DNA of 57,148 nt, from contig BEXV01000065.1 in NCBI GenBank assembly GCA_003118195.1, positions 236,079 to 293,226 on the forward strand, read 5' to 3'. The translations under genes and the position numbers were made by a program. The DNA is from Hemicentrotus pulcherrimus (taxonomy: Eukaryota > Echinodermata > Echinoidea > Camarodonta > Strongylocentrotidae). The notes under the pieces are model-generated. The model was not told the DNA's origin. It saw nothing but the letters and a program-made list of their open reading frames with translations, and ran no database searches. Positions 24,401 to 34,700 of the stretch are shown piece by piece (the first letter of the stretch is position 1; every line of letters starts with the position of its first letter).

Positions 24401-26192
24401 GACATGACATCTGACAACTTATGAGTCAATATTCACCAAGGTTATAGGTTGAGAAATCCTCTATGCATTTTCATTTTACGTATGCTCTTATGTGTTGCTT
24501 TTTTGTTTGTTCTTCCAATATCTTCATATGGATTAGCAAATCAAATGAAAAAATTGAGCCCAGTTTTATAGGAGGTAAAAAAGATCTTTGGAGATTTGTT
24601 TAAAATTGGCACAGTATAGAATTGCAGTCATGATGGCAGTAATACAGTTGTGAGAGGTAACAAATAATGTTCATGCATCGTCATCCTAACATATGAAACT
24701 TACCTATGGTCATATTGCTAGTTTAAAGCCACAAAGGAATGCCCTTGTAGCTCCAAACAGATGATATGTTCATCTGAAATCTTCCATGTGTTTAGCATAT
24801 ATTTTGAGTGATTTTGATATAAGTTGCAGTAATAGAAGTAAATCATTATATTCTTTTTTTGTTTTTTGTTGCAAAGAGTATATGGTGTAACCAGCAAATA
24901 TCAAACTGATTTGTGAATGCTGATTACATTATTCAATCAAGGCTTCAAAATGCAGAACATGGGGACATATGTTATTGATCAATGGCGCCTACCAATTAAA
25001 AAGAGATCCAAATAAATAAATGTGTTGTAATGATAATTAGTCAAACAAAAGGAATCATTCTGTCTGGAATTATGCACCTGATGTTGGATTCTCAGATGTG
25101 TTTTAGGTTCTGCTGGGGGAAAAGTTTTTCTAAACATTTCTAAGGAAGGGTGACATGTACTACTGTTAATTTTTGCTAATTTAGATTAATAGCTAGCTAC
25201 AGAGGATATAAAGATCGAGTATGAAATGACAGAATGATTGAAAGAATGAGGAAGAAAACAAAGGATGTAAGATGGAGATGGGGGATAGGATGAAAAAGAG
25301 AACTTAATCTGACGGGGTAAACAAGAGAGCCGAGACGTTTGATGACAGATTGTTCAGGATGTGTTCTATGAGGCCCCCTTCCGTTGTATTGCATTAACCA
25401 TAGGCTCTGTACACCGTCCCTACTGGGCAATATGCTTCCCTGGCTCACAGTACAACCTGGTGCTGGACAATATAACCCCCCTTTCCTTTTCTCGATCCTC
25501 TTATATCTATCTCTCTCTCCCTGTCTTCCAAGAAAGCCAAAAATAAATTGACATCAGGGGATGTGCAAGTTGTATAAAGGAAAAGAAACAAGATAAAGGG
25601 ACAGGGGAGGAGGAAGAAGAAAGGGCAAAGGAAGAGAGTTTGAAGCTTGAACGAGAATGCTGGGATGGAAAACAAGCCGAATGAAATGTCAGCGTGAGTT
25701 CTTGAACCTTCTGCAGTTGTAACCATAGACGATGCCATCCGAAATTCTAGTAAGGGCAGAGCTTTAAATGTTGCCTATTCTGGGTACTTGTTATGCACGC
25801 ATGAGGATAGATCCAATGCTTGATCACTCGGCTAGAATTACTCTCTCCCAGAATTTTCTTGTTAATCTATTTGTCATGTTTCTTATTTGTTTTTCCAGCA
25901 TTTAATAAAGATTTGATTTGCAGTTATTAAGCCTGTATTCATATAGAGCTGTTTCTCAGCCCCCATTATTGTCAAATATTTTATTTTGATAAATATGTAG
26001 AATAAATTGTAAAGTTCTATTAATATCATCTCAAAAAATATTTTGTCTTAAATTGTTAACCCTTGGTTGCAATTCCAGTATTATTATGTCTTTGATTTAG
26101 AAATGTTTGTATAAAACTACTCTTGCAGCTTTTCTTTTGAAAATTTAAAAATGAATGTGAATCAATTCCTCTATTGTCCTAATTGAAAGCAG

Positions 26193-26242
26193 AGTCATTA
26201 CATAGTCATTACATAGTCATTACATAGTCATTACATAGTCAT
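26193..26242. repeat. 11-bp minisatellite, 4.5 copies
   Basis: Unit AGTCATTACAT occurs four times without any mismatch (26193-26236), then AGTCAT. Perfect identity implies recent expansion. There are no spacers, so it is not a CRISPR-like array. Confidence 0.95.
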
Positions 26243-26527
26243 ATGGTAATACAGTGTAGTCTGTAAAAGGAGTAAAAGTCATTTTAAATCATGATTTCCT
26301 CTTGATATCTACTCAAAATGTCCATGTGTAAAACACAGCAACAAGAGGCCAGTTGACAACTTGGGAGACTTATAGCCATAGCTCAACCTAATAAACCTAT
26401 ACTATTTAAGTTTCTGCGGTACAGACATTTGCATATTTGCCAGCCTATCCCAGGAGATTTCTGTTCAAAATTCATGTAAATAATTTTCAGGTTGTTGTTG
26501 ATTCTCTTGCACTTTTTTTTAAAGATC

Positions 26528-26552
26528 TTTCCCTCTCTCTCTTTCTCTCTCA

Positions 26553-26592
<40 letters not shown>

Positions 26593-26595
26593 ACT

Positions 26596-26628
<33 letters not shown>

Positions 26629-26630
26629 TG
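26528..26630. repeat. CT tract with 41-bp duplication
   Basis: CT repeat in which the interruption CTCTCACTTTTCTCTC appears twice, its CACTTTTC at 26551 and 26592, exactly 41 bases apart. The interruption was copied together with flanking CT units. Confidence 0.85.
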
Positions 26631-27154
26631 CTGTATTTCACATTTTGTTAGACCTCCCCCTCCCTCCGCCTTTCTCTCTCTCTCTCTAATGAATACCTGC
26701 CTCTCCTAGTCCTACCCCCTTCCTCTGAAAGCTTTCATTTCTCCCCAACCATATTATACCATTTTATAGTATAGTAACTGCCATTCAGTCATTTAGCTCA
26801 AATCTACCTTTCAGTAATAAATCAGGCAATTCCAGATTTCACCCCTCAAACCGTCCCGATTTCAACATCCCTAACTAATGTGCTTGTCTTATGCAAACAG
26901 GTTCCCTTTAGAAAGTAAGAAGAAAAGCCTAAACACAAGGGAAGTTTGCACAAGTAGGAGGAAAAAAAGGAGAAAAGAATAGTTGAATCTTGTTGACATG
27001 AAAGATCATACAATTTTTAACATCCTATCAGGTCCCTGTGCTGTTACCAGAGCTCTCTCGGGGGACCATCTATATTTCAATTATTGATTTCAGAGAGGCA
27101 GAGACAGATGGGCCAGTCTGCAAACCTTTAGGAAATAAGTACGGAGAGAAAACA

Positions 27155-27173
27155 GGGGGGGGNGGGGGGGGGG
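27155..27173. repeat. Poly-G run with an ambiguous base
   Basis: Eight Gs, an N at 27163, then ten Gs. The N means the true length of the run is uncertain. Confidence 0.9.
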
Positions 27174-27257
27174 AATGCTGTTGAAAGAAAAACACAGATT
27201 TCTAGAAATATAAAAGGGAAATGAAAGATATGCAGCACTGATGGCATAGGCTTGATA

Positions 27258-27283
27258 GTCACGTGACCCTTGACCTTGTTTAC
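27258..27283. promoter_or_regulatory. Possible regulatory cluster: E-box, CAAGGTCA, forkhead site
   Basis: GTCACGTGAC (27258-27267) is a palindromic E-box core. TGACCTTG (27271-27278) is the complement of the CAAGGTCA monomer site bound by SF-1/ERR-type nuclear receptors. TGTTTAC (27277-27283) is a forkhead consensus overlapping it by two bases. Three good matches within 26 bases are suggestive of an enhancer core but remain unproven. Confidence 0.35.
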
Positions 27284-27448
27284 AGTAATGCAGTAAACTT
27301 GACTCTGAAGCACTACAACATATATGGTAACATAATAAAGCCAAAGTATACCCTAAGTGACCCTATATACTCGAGGTTGTTAGCAGAGTTTATACACAAA
27401 GTTGCTGAAAATTCATTTTATGTGTTATAAGATACTCTGTGATATATG

Positions 27449-27470
27449 GTGTGTGTGTGTGTGTGTGTGT
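27449..27470. repeat. (GT)n microsatellite
   Basis: Eleven GT units. Confidence 0.9.
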
Positions 27471-27888
27471 TTTTACAAGAAATAGTAACAGTAAATATCA
27501 TGATAATTTGCTAGAAAGATAAGAAACTAATATGCAAGATATTATAGAAAACATTCCTTGAGCATTCTGAAGTGTATGTGAATTGTTAGGCTGCTTAATT
27601 GTTTCAGATTAATAGTAGGAATATATAGTTTCAGAATTCTCACACCCATTCTTAATACCACCACCTTGTCAATACATGATAGATATATGTTAGTTTTCTA
27701 GATTTAAAAATGTAATCAAGTGAATAATTTGTCAAATCTTCCTCTGCCAGTCATGTCATTGGAATCCTCATCTAACAGAGATATCCTCCACTAAACTTTT
27801 GCTCTAAGTCAATATTTAGCTCAAATTGATGAAACATTAGTATGGGGGACGTAAGTTAGTCTCCTAATTGATAGGAGCCCTGTGCTAC

Positions 27889-27963
27889 GGTGCATCTACC
27901 ATTACCACGTTTCATGTTGAAGCACGTAGAAAATGGCTCGCAGATACTAATTAAAGATGCACC
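27889..27963. repeat. 9-bp inverted repeat with 57-base interior
   Basis: GGTGCATCT (27889-27897) pairs perfectly with AGATGCACC (27955-27963). A short CCATT/AATGG pairing continues the stem inside, but an unpaired stretch of about 18 bases on the 3' side makes it very asymmetric, unlike a microRNA precursor. Confidence 0.45.
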
Positions 27964-28156
27964 GGCTAAGAACATTTGCAGACGAGTGACGAGATGGGGA
28001 AAATCTTCAGGTTTGAGGGGGTAATGGTTTACGTGCAGGAACCTTGATGTAGGCAAGAAGTTGATGTAGGCGAGGGCGAGAGTGTGATGCACGTGTGTGA
28101 GAAGAGGAGGAGGAGGAGAATAGGGGAGTGGGACGTGATTGGCACGTCGTCTATCG

Positions 28157-28364
28157 CCCCTTGGTCATAATGCATAGTGAGCGGTAAAGATATATTACCT
28201 GGGTGACTAGTAAATACATCTTGGGGTACTTAGCTGACCAGGTCTGTATACATTCTTCGCTCTGCATGTACGTACTCCATCTTGGTTTGGGGCTATAGCA
28301 CCATCAGTCAGGAAAAGCCTTGTCGTCACGTACACATATTATGACCAAGGGGAAAGATATATTA
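28157..28364. mobile_element. Small inverted-repeat element, tentative
   Basis: A perfect 15-bp inverted pair, CCCCTTGGTCATAAT (28157-28171) and its complement (28338-28352), encloses 166 bases. A 12-bp direct repeat AAAGATATATTA lies just inside the left part (28186-28197) and directly outside the right arm (28353-28364). The pair is too long to expect by chance at this distance, so a short fold-back element is likely. No target-site duplication could be recognised. Confidence 0.45.
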
Positions 28365-28488
28365 ATGAGAGCATTATTAACTTGATGATATATTACTCCT
28401 CTAATGAAGGGTTCTCCAATACAATGAGAGAAATTATAAATGTGAAGCATGGGCAGTCAAAGAAAAGAAAAGTTACATGAGGAACATA

Positions 28489-28570
28489 AAGAGAGAGAGA
28501 GAGAGAGAGAGTGATAGATAAAGGAAGGGGCATGGGCATTAGAGAGGGAGAGAGAAGGCGGGGGAGAGAA
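28489..28570. repeat. GA-rich tract
   Basis: Pure GA run at 28490-28511 followed by mixed purines. Confidence 0.85.
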
Positions 28571-29014
28571 GAATGGATACTTAAACAGACAAACAGAGAT
28601 CGCGATGTAAAGAGAAACGTGAGAAATTGACACAGGAATAAAATTTAGCATCAAAATTAAAGAAAAAAGTGTAATGATAATTGAGAGTAAATCAGAGCAT
28701 ATCACATGAGAACTACATGTGCTAACTTAATCATGTCAATGAATGGTAACTTGTAATTTACACAAATGACAATGCCATTGGGATAATTTTTTAGCAAAGA
28801 ATCATCACGTTTCATTCCAAACAAGTTAAGGTAGTGAGATCGAAAGATGGAGTCCTAATTTCATTATCATAGGTGTTTAGAAATGAGATAGCATATGGAA
28901 TGTCAAATGTCTTCCAATTCATAGTTTGGGCCTTCATGATACATAAAAGAAAGTATGTTTGACAAATTAATCAAAAAGAAATAAAAGTATTGAAAAGGAA
29001 TACAGGTATGTGTT

Positions 29015-29128
29015 TTGAGGATAGAGAGAGAAGAGGAGAAAGGGGAAAATAGTGTTTGTATGGGCGAGAGAGAGAGAGCAGGGGAGAGAAAGAAAGAGAG
29101 AAAAAGAGAAAGAAAGAGAGGGAGATAC
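29015..29128. repeat. GA/GAAA-rich tract
   Basis: GAGAGA blocks alternating with GAAAGA and AAAGAG. Confidence 0.85.
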
Positions 29129-29697
29129 CCTTAATGCCTATTGAGCTTTCACCAATTAAAAAGGAAATTTAATGCAGACATTACAAAAGACAGAAATTGT
29201 GCGGAGTACAATCAAACTAAATAGACACATCCACAAATCACTGAGATTGCAATAACAAGTAGCAAGTTGGCAACCCAGCCTAAAGCATAGCCTAACTTAA
29301 TGAATGATAGCATAGGGTACAGGTGAATTTGTCTTTTATTTTCATGTTTAAAGTAATTTATTTATTTCTAGTGATTTCTAGAAAAAGAGCAAGGACAAAT
29401 AAAGGCTTATCTTTGTTTTGTTATAATTCGACTCTATATCATCTTCGATGCCTCTGGTAATGACGGGTATATTTGGAGCGTTTGTTACAAAACAACACCA
29501 AAGTTGTTTATCCTTTTGGAAAAAATAGAGATAGGATGTCTGTGGATGAGGCTATATATTAAGGCAGCTAGCTAGGGGTGCCTCCCTGGCGACCAAGTAC
29601 CATGGAGACCAAATCTCATTTGCATGGAAATTGAAGCATCTTTGATGGACACCGGCAGGTGGGTTTCTCAACGTGTTGGGTAGGCACCATGTAGGAT

Positions 29698-29860
29698 GTA
29701 GGCGGAGGAGGAGGAGGAGGTATGGCGATGATGGAGGATAAGTGATGGAGAGGGAGGTGATGCTGGAATGATGCAGACAGGAGCGAGATAAGAGGGAGGA
29801 AGGGAGGGTAGGAGGAGGTGTCGAGATGAAGAGGAGAGAGAGAGAGAGAGAGAGGGGATG
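29698..29860. repeat. Purine-rich tract with (GGA)n and (GA)n cores
   Basis: GGAGGAGGAGGAGG near 29704-29719 and GA run at about 29832-29854, with GGAGG-rich sequence between. Confidence 0.85.
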
Positions 29861-31329
29861 ATGATAGTGAGAATGATGAGTATGAGGATAAGGGGGTGGA
29901 TGAGTGCAGGCAGGAGGAGATCTTAACACAGCAAAGATGAGATGATGCACACAAGATGGACTGAGAGGAGGATGTGTTAAACTAATGCACAGGAAGGAAA
30001 GGATAAGGGGCTAATTAAGGATGGAAAGTGGAATATTTTGAGAGATTGCAATTAATGGGACAGTGTTTTCAAACGGGTGTAGTTGGGATTGGAAAAAAAG
30101 GACATAGGTCACCAGACAGGCAATTTGTTTTTCTTTCTTTCTCTCTTATGTGTTCATGCATCTCTGTTGTACATGGTTTTACTGTCTTTTCTCACTTTCG
30201 ATCAAGTCTACCATTTGCTGTGTGCCTCTTTACTTTTGTTTTTCACACCTATCTTTTTAGATCAAGTGATGAGTATATATATATATAGCTGATGAAAAAC
30301 ACATATACAAAACTACTTTCAATATGGAGTAGTCATCAAGCAACTGACTTCCGACTGAGACAGATACTCACTTTCAAAAGGGCTTGCTTTAGAAAAAATA
30401 GCACCTCTAATGTGTGATATCGAGAAATTGAGGACACAATTAGCTTGATGATAGCCCTCGTTAATACTTCTAATCGGGCAAACGTACATGCATTTCCTGG
30501 GAAATGGGCTCTTGATGTTGCTAGAATTCTAACGGTTTTCCATACTCTCTAATAAGTCCTCATCAATAGCTTCATACCTTTCAAGGACATGTGGCTCATG
30601 CCCTTGGAAAAGGAGAGTAAATTGTTAGGGGATCTTGTTATGCTTTTCATTTTGACAGACAACAATGTGCCATTAACGTTCATCATTATCATTACCTTGG
30701 CATCCAAGGTCATGTGACTAAAGATGAACAAAATATGAGCTATATTATTTGACATAGGAAGCTCACCATGAAAAGTTCTTTATAATTCAAGTTTTCAGAT
30801 ATTGAAAACAAAAAATGCTTTATTCAATCATATATGCACATTATTTGAATAAATGGCATATATTTCATTTCCCTTCTAAGAGAGTAAGGGAAGATTCGAG
30901 GAAAAAATGCTTTGCTACCTAGTGGGTGTCTATATATATATTAAAAGCTGTAGCTACAATATACAGGGTACGGAGCTCTGTAAGCCATTTAAATCTTTAA
31001 GTTACTGAGTCTATATTTGCAAAATGTTATTTTTGTCGTTATGATTTGAACTGTTTTATTTGAACTTTGTTACTCCCCTCTCTTTCCTCCCTTTCCCCAG
31101 CATACAGTATTTCTAAAAAATGATGTTGGATCAGTGCATGAGATGTGTATTATGGTTAAATTGCTGTTATCATGTTTTGGCTTGGCCTCTGACATTTCCC
31201 CACGCCATCGTGCAGCCAATTTAGATAGCTCCCCCATGTCACAATCTGACAGAGCTCCCATTTAATGTGGTTTGAAGATATTTGGGAGGAAATTTGGTCG
31301 CTCAAATGAATTCTGACTGCAGCTCTAAA

Positions 31330-31700
31330 CATGGATCGCTTCATGTAGCGGGACGTGCACAATATATTGAAAATTTATCACCGCATATCGGGCACGAGTC
31401 AGGAAGTTAATAGAAAAAGAGGGTCGTAACCTAAATTTTGTTGTCGCGGGTGGGTGGGGATGTGAAGGGGGGGATTCGGTGGTTATGTTGCAGATGGGTT
31501 CGGGCTAGGAAAAGTGCATGGTCTACTTACGTGGGTTGCGGGAGACTGGATGCATGCTTGCGCTCTACTTGCGTTGATTAGATTTGAAGGCGAACAACAT
31601 AGCCACATACATGAGCATGCCCAAGCGTGAGCCTGCCGCTGTACAGGGCATTACACAGTGTGCCGTCTTGCACACATTACGGGCTCATGAACGTGGATCT
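31330..31700. promoter_or_regulatory. Second CpG- and GC-rich segment
   Basis: CpG density is clearly above its surroundings (over twenty CpGs in about 370 bases by eye). It includes GGGACGTGC, CCGCATATCGGGC, TTGTCGCGGG and CTTACGTGGG. Two related phrases, TCTACTTACGT (about 31522) and TCTACTTGCGT (about 31564), occur about 40 bases apart. No open frame of note crosses it. It may be a regulatory element or a remnant of older GC-rich sequence. Confidence 0.3.
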
Positions 31701-34700
31701 GCATGTAAAGAGATAATGCAAAAAGCATGCATTTGACAGGAAGGGTCTGCTTACAGGAAGTGACATGAGTAGGGAGGGGATGGGGAAAAGGCTGGCCAGC
31801 TAGCTAAGGTAGGCCAGGCCAGGCTAGCTAGGGGTGGAGAAGAAAACGAGTAAAGAGAGACAAGACTAGGAGGGTAAAAGGGAATATCCTGAGTAAAATC
31901 TGAATGATAAACCAGATCAGACAGTTGAGAAAGAAAGGAAAGATAATTGGGATAAAGCTGAAAAAAGATTGTCTCCATCAGTTAAGAAAGCAGAACGGAA
32001 ATCCTTCAAAAGAGAGATTTAGGAAGGGCGATGGGTGAAATTTCTCTAATACTAGGGAGAGAGGGGGTGAGTGAGAGAGCTTGTGGATGAGACTATAGAA
32101 AGTTTGAGATATATGAGGGTGTTTACAATGTTAACGATGATTTACAGCATTAGCATGCACCATACTTCTATTTAGAACATTCAAAGGTGTAGGGTATATG
32201 TGAGGATGGGTGGTGGTTATGCCTAAAGTGCATGTAGCTCTAGATCACAAATGACACAAGATATTTCAAGAATGACATTGTCAAACACAGATGAATGTTC
32301 TTTGTTAGCATCTGGGAAAGCAAGTTGCGGGGTAGGTTTAAGAACTGATGAAAAGGGAGACTAGAAGCAAATAAGGAAAAGGAAACAAAAGTACATCTGG
32401 AGGTAAAGCTACTTATACATTGAGAATGAAGCAGCACATGTCACTTTTGACCATGGCTTGGTATTTGTACTGAGAAATGAGATGTAAAGCCCCATTCTTC
32501 ATGTTGTCGTGCTCGTCTATAACCGTCCTAAGCCAATTAACCCTGCTAATGCAATAAGCCATGCCTAGTAGCTTATTGCATCTTCTTGCAGTTACCCCCA
32601 TTATAGCGTTGTATTTTACTAGCCATGACATTCACCCAATTGCTATCTAGCTACCTCGTTGAGTTGTTGAGTGTCTGTCACTCTAAAAGGTTCATTCCAT
32701 TGCCATGTGAATCATGTCACTCAGATATCATGTGCTCATCTGAATCTGAATGGTCTTAGAAACAGTTCCATCCCCATTTTCCTACCTTCTTGTCATTTCT
32801 ACAGCATGATTTAGGTCATGGTTGAGATTTTAAACACCTTTATTGTATACTCTTTTCATATCAGATGAAGATAGCTTTTGTGTAGTTTCACATAATCTTA
32901 CATTAAAACCCTTTTTCAATACCTTAGGCATAACCCTCCATTATTGTAGTAAATTTTGGGTCTATTTGAATAATGATTATGATTCTATATGTTATCACAT
33001 TTATAGTTGAATTCTCTAGTTTTTGTTGTTGTTAACAGTTGCTGTTCTATTCTATCATTATGCATGAATCACCATGTTTTCCTGCTCTTTATTTTATGAA
33101 TCAAATATTTGAATTGAATGCAAAGTGGGGCTACACCAAAATAAAAAATACCACCGGTGTGTTATAAAAGAACAGAAGTTTACCACCATAACAAAGCTAA
33201 CACAACAAAGAACTAATTGGAATGAAGTGCATAACATTGCTTGCAGCGTTGATTGCAAAGTTTATATATGTAGCAGTAGACTAGTACTACAGTAGACCAT
33301 CAAATGTTTTGCCTATGGCTTTTGATATTCTACTTTTTGATGACCTTTATGTCACATTGTCTTGTTGAGAAGAAAATTAAAGATACTTCAAGAAAATTAT
33401 TGGTGATTTTGTTATTGCGATCAATGAATGAGATATTACTATGACAGAGACTGAAAAAGATGGTTTCACTCCAGCAAAAGGTCTCAACAAAGTAGAACCA
33501 ATTTCCTGAAAGGAGGCATGTCCATTCCGTGAAAGAAAACGGTCTGCGAATTTTGTTTTGCTCTTTGCCATGAAGGTCAATACCAATTCTCAGTCTTTCC
33601 CGATTTCTGGTCACATAATGAAGGTGTGCCATTAATTGCTTGTGCATACAATAGCCAGTTACCATGGCAACTGGGCTGGTAATAAATGAAATCTTGAGAT
33701 GTGATGATGTTTCCGTTTGTCAGATCAAAGTGTCACTATCATCTAGCCTGACTGTTTGTTTTTGGTGGATATTTGATCAATAATAGGCGTTGGTGGAGAA
33801 TTTCTTCTATTATTTAAGAAAATGTGAATCTTAAAATATCTTTTGCAGATTTTAAGTTAAAAAATGAGACTTGACCTTATGTTTCTTGAAATTTGAAACC
33901 TACATTTTTTTGGTTTCATTTTTGTTCATTTCTTTTTGTTTAATTGTGAAAAATGAATAATTTAATTTAGAATGAGAAATACATTTTAGACTTTTATGCT
34001 CCTGGTTCTTCCTTAGTCATCCCAAGTTTCCATTTTGAACTAGTATGAGAAGAGGGGCATTTTTAAGCTATGCAAAGTTGCTTGAAAACATATTATGCTA
34101 AAGTGTTCAGAACTTTATCAAAACCTTCAAAACCTTGTGTTTTGTGGATACAATATAGCAGCTGTTTCAAAGCATTGATAAATCGCACCAAATATGTTAT
34201 GGATGGGATAGTATACGTCAATGCTTAACATGGGTTCGATCAATGTTGTTGTCGTGTAGCACATGTGATTGATACATATCTATAAAAAAAATTAATGTAA
34301 TAAAAACACTGTTTGATTCATACATTCCTTAATATTTGATTGCTTGCCATGCCAGTCATTGCATGGGTGATGTGGTAGTAGTATTCTTAGAAGTATCCAT
34401 TGTAAGTAAGTGGTCACACATGTTTAAGTGGACACATATCCCCTTGACCGAAAGCTGACCTAAGCCAGCTTTCCTTCCTGGCTAAAGCGGCCTTGGACAT
34501 GGCCTAAGCGTTGAGAGAAATCCATCGGCCTTGGGCGTCCTTACCTTCTATACCTTGGAGTAAAAGAGAAGGCGGCTGAGGAATTGAAATTGAGTATTTT
34601 TGAGAAAAGTGAAATGGAGAAAAGGAGAGAGAGAAGAGAAAATGAGAGGAAAAAAGAGCAAGAAGACAAAGGAGAATTAGGAGGGACTTCTCAAAGTTCT

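Larger units (their letters stand above)
20102..28156. other. Non-coding stretch rich in microsatellites
   Basis: No gene is supported. The tract contains the many CT, GT, AT and GA repeats listed separately. Frames of up to about 115 codons are either Ser/Leu-rich products of CT repeats (21207, 24055, 26437) or unrelated-looking short frames. A group of CCGT tetramers (GTCCGTCGTCCGTCCG) lies near 21041-21056. Between repeats the DNA is plain AT-rich sequence. Confidence 0.7.

Noticed and set aside
24055..24402. Ser/Leu-rich frame resembling membrane or low-complexity protein (also at 21207, 26437, 39326, 42589, 45034)
   Set aside because: Direct translation of CT microsatellites; open in several frames at once.
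26193..26242. CRISPR-like array
   Set aside because: Units are contiguous 11-mers with no spacers, and the DNA is eukaryotic.
27889..27963. microRNA precursor from GGTGCATCT/AGATGCACC
   Set aside because: Only 9 bp of terminal stem and a large one-sided unpaired region.
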